Below, piece by piece: positions 39,001-54,000 of a DNA stretch of 64,000 nt. Both the position numbers and the translations under genes were made by a program. Each line of letters begins with the position of its first letter. Position 1 is the first letter of the stretch. Source of the DNA: Diorhabda sublineata. Its lineage: Eukaryota; Arthropoda; Insecta; Coleoptera; Chrysomelidae. Below the pieces are notes generated by a model, which was given only the letters and a program-made list of their open reading frames with translations, did not search any database and was not told the DNA's origin. The stretch is from positions 2,180,187 to 2,244,186 of the forward strand of contig NC_079474.1 of assembly GCF_026230105.1 (NCBI RefSeq), in the 5' to 3' direction.

Positions 39001-42000
39001 ATTGACACAAAAACAAAACACCATATAAATATAACATAGTTATACGAGAGGCAATGAAATTATATGAAAAATAATTTAAACGAATATTAAATGATAAATT
39101 GAGATTAAAAGTTATAACCTCGAATTACAGGGTGTATTCAAAAATATATTGTGAAAAAAATTACTGTTTTATGATGCTTTCGACTAAACAATTTGATTTT
39201 TGTCACAACAAATACCGAAAAACATGTTTCTACTCATATTTTATATTTATAAAAAAAATGGTTTTACTTTTTATATGAGGTAGGTATTCGATTGTACTTT
39301 TACGTCAAACTGGAAGATCTAAGCAACTAACTCGACAAGGAAAACCACCTAATTGCTATCATAAATAATAGCTATTTTGCGCAACCTTCAATTTTCTAAA
39401 GAAACTCATCATATTACATTCAACGTAGGGGAGATCGGGAACATTCTATTAAAAATAAATTAAAATGTTTATTTTAAAAATTTTCGAGGTTTTCATTCAA
39501 TATTTTCAACAGATTTTTTTCTATCAATTGCAATTGTACAAAAACTAATTCCTTATATACAGGGTGTAGCAAAAATAAAGAATAACATTATTACTTTACG
39601 GTAAGACTTCCGGCGACGGAAGTGAATGCGGTTTGTTATGTACGTTGAATTGGAGGTTCCGGAAAAAAAATTCGGAAGGCCAGGACCGGTTCACGCCCAA
39701 TAGTTCGGGAGATATGAAGATTTTTAGATCGTTGTACATGCAAAGAAAACCGTTTAGGTGGAAGTTTAATAGTTTGAAGTATGTGATTTCAAGACAATTT
39801 TTTTTATTTCATATAACCAACCTTGTCGAATGCCTTTCTAACGTCTAAAAACACTGATGTGTAGTATTTTTTTTTTTCTTCTAAAGCTTGATTTATAGTG
39901 TCGTTTATTCTGTTCCACAGTATTTGAGACACATTAAATATGCGATTGAAAAATATCATACATTTAATTTATCATATTGTATATAAGTATTTAAAAAATT
40001 TCCCGCTCACCCCCACGTGTGGTATCACCTTGACCATCTTATCTAATAAAGGTAACTCAGTTCGAGTTTCTCGTTCGAAGCTGTTTGTGAAAATTTAAAA
40101 TGCTTTGGACTACCGATATCCACATATAAGCAAAGCCTGCGCAATGTCTAAATGTATTTCTAGTATTTGTGTGTTATAGTGTAACGTGAAATTGATAATA
40201 CAAAATGTCGTTTGTTTTTTCTACATTGTTCCAAGTGTGGTTTTAAGTGAACTTGTTCGTGATATGGTGGGCACCTTTTTGAAAAATATTTTCCATCGCA
40301 CGTATTTCGAATATTATTTTACTACAAATTTATTTTAATCTTATCTTATCTCTATGGTGTAATTGCACATGTTCTCGTTAACATTAACTAATAGATTCAT
40401 CATAATAAACTCTAAAATAAATTCTACGAGGTAACTGATGTAATATCACAAATTTCCCCCTAATTTAGTGGTAATACCATCAGTTTCACGTTCTCAAATC
40501 TTTTTTTCCTGTCCTAAAACAATCAGTAATAGCTAGGGGTCAAATCTGGATTATATGATGGATGTCGAATTTATCTCACGTTGAAATTAAGTGATTCTTC
40601 ATTTGTATATATCAAATTATTGTTTCTAGAACTCGAAGGGGTAGATTTTGTACTCAGAATACCTAAACGGATCGTTTTAATCGACACAATACAGGAAAAT
40701 AATATCAAATTAATGTCCTACTTAAATTTAAGTGATCCCTGGTATATAAGATATTTTCAAAAGTATATTTTTTGTATTTATCTCCAGATCTAGTATACAT
40801 ACGTCGCTCTATCTCTTTTAGAATTATTAGAGTCGCCTTGTAAGTTTAATACGTAATTATCAAGTGGTACAATGTTGTCGGTAACCGCCATTTTGCGCAA
40901 CATCGCGTGTTTGTCATCAACAAATCTCAAGTTGAGTGTAAAATTGATATTAGATCACTCAAAATAAAAAAAATCATTCTTCAAATGAACATTCCATCCA
41001 CAATGTTCGCCAGATTTAGATCCCTGTGATTATTGTTTGTTTTTAAACACGTGTGGGAATATTCTAACCCCTCGTGGAAAATAAAACTTCTCAAATATCT
41101 AATAAAGATCATTTGAAATATTTTAAAACCTTTTTGACCTCCATTTTTATCCCAATCGTTTATCGTTGTCGTTGATGAAAACTTTGTATCGTTTCAATGT
41201 GGTCGTTGTTCAGCAACTTTTGATTAAAAATATTATTCAAGGTTAAGAATATTAATTAAAATAAACAAACACCTCATAAAAACATCTATAAAATAGTATC
41301 ACAAAAAATTATTTAATTTTTATTATGAAACTTTATAATGAATAACAATTTTATTAAAATTTATTATCGTTACGCCTTTTAACACGAGTGGATCGAATGT
41401 AAAATTTTTTTCTATTAATTCTTTCATAATTATCATTTATTACAAATATCTTGTAAACAATTCAATTGAATTTATCGATTTATAATAAATGAAGCTTGGA
41501 GTACAACAGCTTTTGTGTTGAAAGTAGAGATGGCGCGGTAAGCGGTGGCACGTCGTGAACGAAGATGCAACCGTTTTACATTCAAGGTCATTAAGTGATA
41601 AATCCAATCGTTTTCTTTCCAAGTAAATAATATTTACCTGCTTTATAATCTACTAATTCACTTATCATCATTAATTATATCTATAAAACAATTCGTGTAA
41701 ATAATTTAATTAAGATTGTCGAGTGGTAATAGTTGTAAACAAAACTTGTATCTACATATTTATATTTTGATGAACCTTCTTATATGGTTTTCCTGATTCA
41801 TTATCTTGATTTTAGGTCTCTTTTTAGTTTAAATCAACCGATTTTGTATCAAAAGAGCCCTAAAATTATCAGGAAAAACAAATTGTCTTCTACTTTGAAC
41901 TTATTTCATAGTTTCCTATATTAGGGTAAAATAGTTTTTGTGTTAAAAGTAGAGATGGCGCGGTAAGCGGTGACATGTGAACCGAGATGTATCGTTTTAC

Positions 42001-45000
42001 TTTCAAGGTCATTGCGTGATGAATCCAAAAGTTTTTTTTTTCAAGTAAATAATTTTTACCCCCTTTACAGTCTATTCATTCATATATCGTTAATTATTTG
42101 TATAAAAAAATAATTTAATTAAGATTGTCGAGTGGTAATAGTTGTAAACAAAACTTGTATCTACATATTTCTATTTTGATGGACCTTATATGGTTTTCCT
42201 GATTCATTATCTTGATTTTAGGTCTCTTTTTAGTTTAAATCAACCGATTTTGTATCAAAAGAGCCCTAAAATTATCAGGAAAAACAAATTGTCTTCTACT
42301 TTGAACTTATTTCATAGTTTCCTGTATTAGGGTAAAATAGTTTTTGTGTTAAAAGTAGAGATGGCGCGGTAAGCGGTGACATGTGAACCGAGATGTATCG
42401 TTTTACTTTCAAGGTCATTAAGTGATAAATCCAAACGTTTTTTTTTCAAGTAAATAATTTTTACCTGCTTTACAGTCTATTCATTCATATATCGTTAATT
42501 ATTTGTATAAAAAAATAATTTAATTAAGATTGTCGAGTGGTAATAGTTGTAAACAAAACTTGTATCTACATATTTATATTTTGATGGACCTTCTTATATG
42601 GTTTTCCTGATTCATTATCTTGATTTTAGGTCTCTTTTTAGTTTAAATCAACCGATTTTGTATCAAAAGAGCCCTAAAATTATCAGGAAAAACAAATTGT
42701 CTTCTACTTTGAACTTATTTCATAGTTTCCTGTATTAGGGTAAAATAGTTTTTGTGTTAAAAGTAGAGATGGCGCGGTAAGCGGTGACATATAAACCGAG
42801 ATGTATCGTTTTACTTTCAAGGTCATTAAGTGATAAATCCAAACGTTTTTTTTTTCAAGTAAATAATTTTTACCTGCTTTACAGTCTATTCATTCATATA
42901 TCGTTAATTATTTGTATAAAAAAATAATTTAATTAAGATTGTCGAGTGGTAATAGTTGTAAACAAAACTTGTATCTACATATTTATATTTTGATGGACCT
43001 TCTTATATGGTTTTCCTGATTCATTATCTTGATTTTAGGTCTCTTTTTAGTTTAAATCAACCGATTTTGTATCAAAAGAGCCCTAAAATTATCAGGAAAA
43101 ACAAATTGTCTTCTACTTTGAACTTATTTCATAGTTTCCTGTATTAGGGTAAAATAGTTTTTGTGTTAAAAGTAGAGATGGCGCGGTAAGCGGTGACATA
43201 TAAACCGAGATGTATCGTTTTACTTTCAAGGTCATTAAGTGATAAATCCAAACGTTTTTTTTTTCAAGTAAATAATTTTTACCTGCTTTACAGTCTATTC
43301 ATTCATATATCGTTAATTATTTGTATAAAATAATAATTTAATTAAGATTGTCGAGTGATAAATAAAACTCGTATCTACATATTTATATTTTTTACATCAT
43401 GGACCTTTTTATTTGGTTTTTCGGGATGATTTATCTTGATTTTAGGTCTTTTTGAGTATAAATCAACTGATTTTGTATCAAAACCCTAAAATCAAGATAA
43501 ATCATCACGAAAAACAAATTGACTTCTACTTTGAACTTGGAAGTAGAGATGGCGTAGTATGCGAAAATTCAATACTCTTGACATTTAAAAATTCTGACAA
43601 TCTAATATTTTTAAAACAATTTCTTAGTACTTTTAGAATGTTCATTTGGATTTATAACTTAATATGTTTTAAAAATTTTGGTTACCAACGTGTTATACCG
43701 AAAAAAACAAACAAACAGGAAACAATACGTTCATTATAACCTTTCTGTGAATCAACTGTGGCTCTCAAATCACACAGCGTTGCCAGCATTCAAAAATTGT
43801 ATATTATATATATTAAAACGCAAAAAATATAGTTTTTCATTACAAAATTATCTTTATATAATAATATTTAGAAATAATAAACAGAGCAGATGTCTTTAAG
43901 GTTACAACCTTCCACAAGATAACCGCCATCTTGCTTCAAATAGAGGTGGGCCAAAGACGTTATAAAATATTCAATTTTCAAATGAGTTTTAATAGTGTTA
44001 TTAGGACATTTTGAATTAAAATAATTTCACTTTTATTTCCAAATCGTCATATATATTAAATAAAAAAAATATACAAGGAACATTTTGAAATTCAACGATT
44101 AAATTATTCACCATACATTAATATTTATTATAAGGTGAAAAAAAGCACAATACAAATATTGTACAGGGTCAAATGAATTATTATTTATACGAGGGAAGAT
44201 GGATAATTTAATTAGTTTCTGAAATTCGTGTCGTAACTGAAAAGGTCAATAGGTATCCGTTATTTGATTGAGCTGCGTCTTTTAAATGGTTAAAACGATC
44301 CCAATTTACCGTATTTTCTTAAAGGTGTCAACCGATAGTGATTATCTGTGATATATAATAAATACCAAAAATATCGTTTTAACATGTTCTTAGCAGTTTT
44401 GTCGAGTATCGTAGTGACGTTATGGACCTTATTTGCGGCTGGATTATATTTATACCATTACATAATCGAAGTTGTGTTAGGTGAGATACCAAATTAACTT
44501 ACAAGGGAAATGAAAAAATATATCTAGAATTTGAAATTTATAATCGATGTGTTCGTTTTAGATCTTCCTTTAACCGGTCAGCAATCGCCATGCACCGCTC
44601 ACGCCGCTCTCAAGCAACTCATAGAAAAACTTCTGCAGGAAGTGCTCAGCATGCCGCACCTTCGAAATCGGCAACAAGGAGCGGCTGATTTGAATAATAA
44701 AACTTACGAAGATCTTCTCGCCACGGCCATATTAAATAAAGTAAGTCGAATAGTTTGAGTTTTTATTAATTTATTGATGCGTCCTTGTATATTAAGAACG
44801 TGAGGTTGTTTTTTAAGGCTTCTCGTTTTTCAACAAGTGTAATCAATAAGATATTATGCAGTGCGAATTATGGCTATCGTGTCTCTTATACAAAATAAAA
44901 CAAAGAAGAAACATAATTATAATAAAGTGAGTTATTTCTAGGGGGTTTTGTGTGTGATTTTTTGTCTAATTTTCATAAATATTATTCAGTACATTTATAT

Positions 45001-48000
45001 TCACGTTATCACTTAAATCACTTGAATTCAATTTTTCTTAAACACACAGTGTAAATATTCTTCTTATTCCCAATTTCTTTATTTATTTATTTTTTATTAT
45101 TTATTATTTCTCTCTATTCTATTGTCTATTTGACGCTTCATTTCCATTTTTTCCTTTTCTACATTAGTTTTTTTTTATTTTCATTTGTTTATTCATTTAT
45201 TCAATTCTTTATACACATTTTCATATTTATTCGTTTATTTATTTATTCTTATATGTCCATATACTTAATCTAATATTTATTTAATCATTTATTCATTCAT
45301 GAATGTTTTCATTTAATCAATTTTCTATCATTCTATTTATTTATTCGTTTATTCAACTATCTAATGATTCATTCAATGACTCTTGGATTCATTTATCCAT
45401 TTATTTATCGGTTCCATCACGAATTTATTTATTTATTTATTTATTTAACCAATTATTTCTTTATTCATCTGTACATCTGTTTATTTATTTAATTTTTCAT
45501 TTCTACATTGGTTCACTTATTTATTTAATCATTTATTCAACTATCTAATGATTCATTCAATGACTCTTGGTTTCATTTATCCATTTATTTATCGGTTCCA
45601 TCACGAATTTATTTATTTATTTATTTAACCAATTATTTCTTTATTCATCTGTACATCTGTTTATTTATTTAATTTTTCATTTCTACATTGGTTCATTTAT
45701 TTATTTAACCAATTATTTCTTTATTCATCTGTACATCTGTTTATTTATTTAATTTTTCATTTCTACATTGGTTCACTTATTTATTTAATCATTTATTCAA
45801 CTATCTAATGATTCATTCAATGACTCTTGGTTTCATTTATCCATTTATTTATCGGTTCCATCACGAATTTATTTATTTATTTATTTAACCAATTATTTCT
45901 TTATTCATCTGTACATCTGTTTATTTATTTAATTTTTCATTTCTACATTGGTTCATTTATTTATTTAACCAATTATTTCTTTATTCATCTGTACATCTGT
46001 TTATTTATTTAATTTTTCATTTCTACATTGGTTCACTTATTTATTTAATCATTTATTCAACTATCTAATGATTCATTCAATGACTCTTGGTTTCATTTAT
46101 CCATTTATTTATCGGTTCCATCACGAATTTATTTATTTATTTATTTAACCAATTATTTCTTTATTCATCTGTACATCTGTTTATTTATTTAATTTTTCAT
46201 TTCTACATTGGTTCACTTATTTATTTAATCATTTATTCAACTATCTAATGATTCATTCAAAGACTCTTGGATTCATTTATCCATTTATTTATCGGTTCCA
46301 TCACGAATTTATTTATTTATTTATTTAACCAATTATTTCTTTATTCATCTGTACATCTGTTTATTTATTTAATTTTTCATTTCTACATTGGTTCATTTAT
46401 TTATTTAATCATTTATTCAACTATTTAATGATTCATTCAATGACTCTTGGATTCATTTATCCATTTATTTATCGGTTCCATCACGAATTTATTTATTTAT
46501 TTAACCAATTATTTATTTATTCATCTGTTAATCTGTTTATTTATTCAATTTTTCATTTCTACATTGGTTCATTTATTTATTTAATCATTTATTCAACTAT
46601 CTAATGATTCATTCAATGACTCTTGGTTTCATTTATCCATTTATTTATCGTTCCCATCACGAATTTATTTATTCATTTATTTATTTATTTAACCAATTAT
46701 TTCTTTATTCATCTGTACATTTGTTTATTTATTCAATTTTTCATTTCTACATTGGTTCACTTATTTATTTAATCATTTATTCAACTATCTAATGATTCAT
46801 TCAATGACTCTTGGTTTCATTTATCCATTTATTTATCGGTTCCATCACGAATTTATTTATTTATTTGTTTATTTAACCAATTATTTCTTTATTCATCTGT
46901 ACATCTGTTTATTTATTTAATTTTTCATTTCTACATTGGTTCACTTATTTATTTAATCATTTATTCAACTATCTAATGATTCATTCAATGACTCTTGGAT
47001 TCATTTATCCATTTATTTATCGGTTCCATCACGAATTTATTTATTTATTTATTTAACCAATTATTTCTTTATTCATCTGTACATCTGTTTATTTATTCAA
47101 TTTTTCATTTCTACATTGGTTCATTTATTTATTTAATCATTTATTCAACTATCTAATGATTCATTCAATGACTCTTGGTTTCATTTATCCATTTATTTAT
47201 CGGTTCCATCACGAATTTATTTATTTATTTGTTTATTTAACCAATTATTTCTTTATTCATCTGTACATCTGTTTATTTATTCAATTTTTCATTTCTACAT
47301 TGGTTCATTTATTTATTTAATCATTTATTCAACTATCTAATGATTCATTCAATGACTCTTGGTTTCATTTATCCATTTATTTATCGGTTCCATCACGAAT
47401 TTATTTATTTATTTAACCAATTATTTCTTTATTCATCTGTACATCTGTTTATTTATTCAATTTTTCATTTCTACATTGGTTCACTTATTTATTTAATCAT
47501 TTATTCAACTATCTAATGATTCATTCAATGACTCTTGGTTTCATTTATCCATTTATTTATCGGTTCCATCACGAATTTATTTATTTATTTATTTAACCAA
47601 TTATTTCTTTATTCATCTGTACATCTGTTTATTTATTCAATTTTTCATTTCTACATTGGTTCATTTATTTATTTAATCATTTATTCAACTATCTAATGAT
47701 TCATTCAATGACTCTTGGTTTCATTTATCCATTTATTTATCGGTTCCATCACGAATTTATTTATTTATTTAACCAATTATTTCTTTATTCATCTGTACAT
47801 CTGTTTATTTATTCAATTTTTCATTTCTACATTGGTTCACTTATTTATTTAATCATTTATTCAACTATCTAATGATTCATTCAATGACTCTTGGTTTCAT
47901 TTATCCATTTATTTATCGGTTCCATCACGAATTTATTTATTTATTTATTTAACCAATTATTTCTTTATTCATCTGTACATCTGTTTATTTATTCAATTTT

Positions 48001-51000
48001 TCATTTCTACATTGGTTCACTTATTTATTTAATCATTTATTCAACTATCTAATGATTCATTCAATGACTCTTGGTTTCATTTATCCATTTATTTATCGGT
48101 TCCATCACGAATTTATTTATTTATTTATTTAACCAATTATTTCTTTATTCATCTGTACATCTGTTTATTTATTCAATTTTTCATTTCTACATTGGTTCAT
48201 TTATTTATTTAATCATTTATTCAACTATCTAATGATTCATTCAATGACTCTTGGTTTCATTTATCCATTTATTTATCGGTTCCATCACGAATTTATTTAT
48301 TTATTTAACCAATTATTTCTTTATTCATCTGTACATCTGTTTATTTATTCAATTTTTCATTTCTACATTGGTTCACTTATTTATTTAATCATTTATTCAA
48401 CTATCTAATGATTCATTCAATGACTCTTGGTTTCATTTATCCATTTATTTATCGGTTCCATCACGAATTTATTTATTTATTTGTTTATTTAACCAATTAT
48501 TTGTTTATTCATATGTACATCTGTTTATTTATTCAATTTTTCATTTCTACATTGGTTCACTTATTTATTTAATCATTTATTCAACTATCTAATGATTCAT
48601 TCAATGACTCTTGGTTTCATTTATCCATTTATTTATCGGTTCCATCACGAATTTATTTATTTATTTATTTAACCAATTATTTCTTTATTCATCTGTACAT
48701 CTGTTTATTTATTCAATTTTTCATTTCTACATTGGTTCACTTATTTATTTAATCATTTATTCAACTATCTAATGATTCATTCAATGACTCTTGGTTTCAT
48801 TTATCCATTTATTTATCGGTTCCATCACGAATTTATTTATTTATTTATTTAACCAATTATTTCTTTATTCATCTGTACATCTGTTTATTTATTCAATTTT
48901 TCATTTCTACATTGGTTCACTTATTTATTTAATCATTTATTCAACTATCTAATGATTCATTCAATGACTCTTGGTTTCATTTATCCATTTATTTATCGGT
49001 TCCATCACGAATTTATTTATTTATTTGTTTATTTAACCAATTATTTGTTTATTCATATGTACATCTGTTTATTTATTCAATTTTTCATTTCTACATTGGT
49101 TCACTTATTTATTTAATCATTTATTCAACTATCTAATGATTCATTCAATGACTCTTGGTTTCATTTATCCATTTATTTATCGGTTCCATCACGAATTTAT
49201 TTATTTATTTATTTAACCAATTATTTCTTTATTCATCTGTACATCTGTTTATTTATTTAATTTTTCATTTCTACATTGGTTCACTTATTTATTTAATCAT
49301 TTATTCAACTATCTAATGATTCATTCAATGACTCTTGGTTTCATTTATCCATTTATTTATCGGTTCCATCACGAATTTATTTATTTATTTATTTATTTAA
49401 CCAATTATTTGTTTATTCATATGTACATCTGTTTATTTATTCAATTTTTCATTTCTACATTGGTTCACTTATTTATTTAATCATTTATTCAACTATCTAA
49501 TGATTCATTCAATGACTCTTGGTTTCATTTATCCATTTATTTATCGGTTCCATCACGAATTTATTTATTTATTTATTTAACCAATTATTTCTTTATTCAT
49601 CTGTACATCTGTTTATTTATTTAATTTTTCATTTCTACATTGGTTCACTTATTTATTTAATCATTTATTCAACTATCTAATGATTCATTCAATGACTCTT
49701 GGTTTCATTTATCCATTTATTTATCGGTTCCATCACGAATTTATTTATTTATTTATTTATTTAACCAATTATTTGTTTATTCATATGTACATCTGTTTAT
49801 TTATTCAATTTTTCATTTCTACATTGGTTCACTTATTTATTTAATCATTTATTCAACTATCTAATGATTCATTCAATGACTCTTGGATTCATTTATCCAT
49901 TTATTTATCGGTTCCATCACGAATTTATTTATTCATTTATTTATTTATTTAACCAATTATTTCTTTATTCATCTGTACATCTGTTTATCCAATAAATTTT
50001 GCATTTCATCATTGGTTCACTTATTTATTTATTCATTTATTCAAATATCGACTGATTTATTTATTTATTTATTTAAGGTAATCTCAAATTCGCAAAATGG
50101 TCGACCTTCTTCCTCGGCTGCCAGCGTGTCTAGCAGAATATCGAATTCTTCAAACCAGAAAGAGGAAAAAGAATATTTTTTCGGTGAAGAAACGTTGAAT
50201 AGCAAATGGAGAAACCCAGATCTGGAAACTACCTCGATATCCAGCTTAGAAGATTGGCTACAGAGCGATTCGAGCTTCGGATCCAGAAAATATGTCGATA
50301 AACTAACACTAACCGTAAGTTTTTGATCGAGTGCGACAAATTTAACGACTATATAACTATTTTTATTTATTAGATAAAACAAGACATCGAAGAAGTTTCC
50401 CAAGCTAGCGATTCCGATAACGACGTCGAGGACGATAGCGAATATTTTCGTACGCGATCTGGCATTTGGAGTGACGACGAACCCAATTGGTTCCTACAGA
50501 AACGCGCGTTTCGAGGAACCCATTCTCCGGTACCGGTTCCTATGTTAGTACCTAAACCCACCACCGACGCCAAGGTAAATGGTAAAATCGTTGGCTAATC
50601 CTACTCATTTATTTATAGTAATTATTATTTATTAAAATTTTTTTTAATAGGTATTAATAGGAGATAAAGAAGTAGAAGAAACTTCGGATCTGTCAGACGT
50701 CGAATCCGAATACGGCGATACGGAAATTGTGCCGACTAGACAAAACCTATTGGTAAATTCAAAAAAAATTATCGGCGGTAAAAATTCCCTCGAAAACGCC
50801 CCAGCGGACGGGGAGGGATCGGAAAGTGAGTCATCCGCTGATTCGGGTGTGAAAGAAGTCGATAGGGGACAATCTGTATATGACGAATCGGAAAATACAA
50901 CAATTTATACATCTAGAGCGGATATTTCTATAGACGATGATAGTAAGTTCGTTTTATTTAACAAAAAAAATATTTTTTTCATTATATTTCGTTTTTTTAT

Positions 51001-54000
51001 TATTATTTTTTCAGATGTTGAAGATGCATCTCTAATATCTACGTACAGTAACACGGAACAAGTAGCAGAATACACAGAAAAATATGCCTCATTACCTAGG
51101 ACAATAGAAAAGAAACCGGATCCACCTGCACGGTAAGTTATTAATCAATAAATTATTATAAATTATAAAACATTTTGTATTTTTTAGTCTTTCTATACAA
51201 AACAATCTAAACGAATCAATTGATAATGAAATGCTGCTAAATACCCAACAAGAATCAGAAGAAAAACAAGACGAAGAAATTCAAATGGTTCAAATGCATT
51301 TCTCAGGTAAATAAATATATAATTGATACGAAAACTTTTCGATATCCCCCCGTAATACAACTTGTTAATTAAATAAACACTAGAGGGCGGTAACACGATC
51401 GTGTTCTAGATTTATAAATCATATTTAAACAGAAAATGACACCACCGAGTAAACCAATTCGACCAGCACGGTTTATATTAATTGTACACCCAGTATATCG
51501 ATATTTTTATCAAAAGAGTTTTGCCAAGTACGTCGATCTTAACCATATATTGAAATAGTTTAATTTGTTCTTCAATTACCGATTCGTAAAAAAGCCTACC
51601 TTTGGAATATTAGTCATAACGAAATGTTAATTCGATTGGATATGAATATTGTGCTGACGTATTAGTCACGTGATAGAAGACCTTCACCGTTTCTACTTTA
51701 ACCGAATAATCTTGTGTTTTATCCATATAATCATGTCAACAATTAATTATAAATTAGACCTAGAATTAATACGATGTACGTGAGAAGAGTTGATATTTCT
51801 GCTTCGTATTTTCAGGTAGTTATAGTAGACGAGAAAAAGAAAAATGGAAAAATGCCATAGACATGAAAAACAATCCTTATTCGAAGGAAAACATCGAAAA
51901 GAGAATACAAAGATCTAACAGTGGTATATCCTCTCTGTAAGTAGATAGGGATTTTTTTAATTCACTTTTTTTATAGTTATAACTCGATAAAAAAAGTCCT
52001 AATAATTTTTAAACTAATAATTTTAAAAACTCGGTTAAATTTAGTTTGTTTTGAACGCCGAAATGGTTTACAATAAACAAATATATATAAGAGACATTTT
52101 GTATAATTCAATGCCTACTTCATTATAAAAAATATTTCTTAAAAATGAATTTAGACATAATGAAAATGTCAATTATTACTAACAAGACATTATAATTTAG
52201 ATAACAGCGAATTTAATATCTCAAAATTATTTATAGGTTATATTTTAGTAACTAGGTAACTATACATAAAAAACTTTGAAATATATTATAATATATGATG
52301 CATAATGATGATTACCTTGCGGCTTTAACTCCCTTAACCTAAACCGATGTTAAATCTTGATTAGATGCAAAATATGCAGTCACCTGAACGCATTTACTTT
52401 TCGATAGATTGTCTGATGCTTTCATAAAACAATTTTTCGTCATCTTCGCACATTATTATTGTCACAATAATACTCAGAATATAAAAAACACTTTAGGAAC
52501 ACAATAAATAAACAGGATTTTTCTATTCCAAATCTCGTTTAAAACGCCATTTTGTATTATGTCATGTATGGCGTGTCCAATGTTGCCATTAATGGGTACA
52601 GTATTCATTTCCTCTTTCGTTCGGGACAATTTATCTATACTGCGCATGCTTGAAAATTCTCTAAAATATCACTAGTGGGAAAATAATAACTAATTGAAGG
52701 AGGGAGAGAGAGAACGATACACTGTTTGTTTCACTTAATCGGAATAGCTTCCATATTGTATTACATGCCATTAATCATTTAAGGGCCGGATTATGTTATT
52801 TTTTATCGTGTTATGAACTAATTATGACATTTTATAGAAATTGTAGTTTAGATAATGAAAACTATTGTGGATACCATGCCAAATTTGATTCTAATTTTAC
52901 TAGGTTAGGTTATAAATCGATTGTTCATATTATTACGTATACTAATAAAAAAATCAAATTTATACAATAATAATTACGTCGATATCTAATTACACTTATC
53001 TTGTATATAAGAATAATAAAGTAGTCGCTTTGATATTTTTGTTATCTTGACAATCATTTATACAATTAGATCTGGCAATAAATTAATTAGCATATAATTA
53101 GCATCTTTGATAAGATAAGGCACCAGATTAGACTTCAATTTAATGTTTTAACTGTATTTTGCTGGTTTACGAGAGATTTAGTGCAAAATTAATACTAAAA
53201 TATGGCGAAATCGATATTGGATGTTTTGTTTGAAGAAAAACAAAAATCAAAAGAACATCGGCAAGTATTTTTTAAAAATAAGAAAAAGTTGTAGTATATC
53301 TTTAAACCGAGCACAATTTAACTGTGGGTCATTATTTTTTTACAGTTTTGGATCTGATTACTACGCCAAAATGGCCTCGTCTCCATCAGGAACGAAATCT
53401 AGATCACCAGAGGTAAGTCTTGACGGGAAACTGAACGAAATTGAAGAAGTTACGACATATTCTAGACTACCTAGAAGTTTATACACGCCGAAAACCTCCA
53501 GCAGACATTTCGTGAAAAATCCTTTATTAAATTTTCCCGAATTAAATAATTAATGATGTAGTAGTACATAACCTCAAATTAAGAATAATTTGTACATGGG
53601 GTGTTGAATTTCAATCTTTCGGTTTCACTATGGGTACAATTTCGGTTTTAGTATCTTATAAACTCGGATTTTGGATTCTTTTAATTGATTCTAGTTGTTT
53701 TAGAATGTTTATTGTTATATAAAATAAATAAAGGTTATGAACGTATTTATATAAAAATTAATTTTCAAAAGAAAACTACAAAAAATTATTAATTAAAAAA
53801 AAAATTAATTTACTCATTGAATAACATTAAAAAATTATAAATACGAGGTGTATGCGAAAAATAGTAACTCCAAGATGGACGTGAGTGATAAAAACCGTTT
53901 AATAAGAAATAATTAATATGAGGGGTGGATGGTAAATAAAAGAGACATATAATTATTGTTAACTAAATCAAAAGTGGTCGTTATTACTTTATTCAAGCCA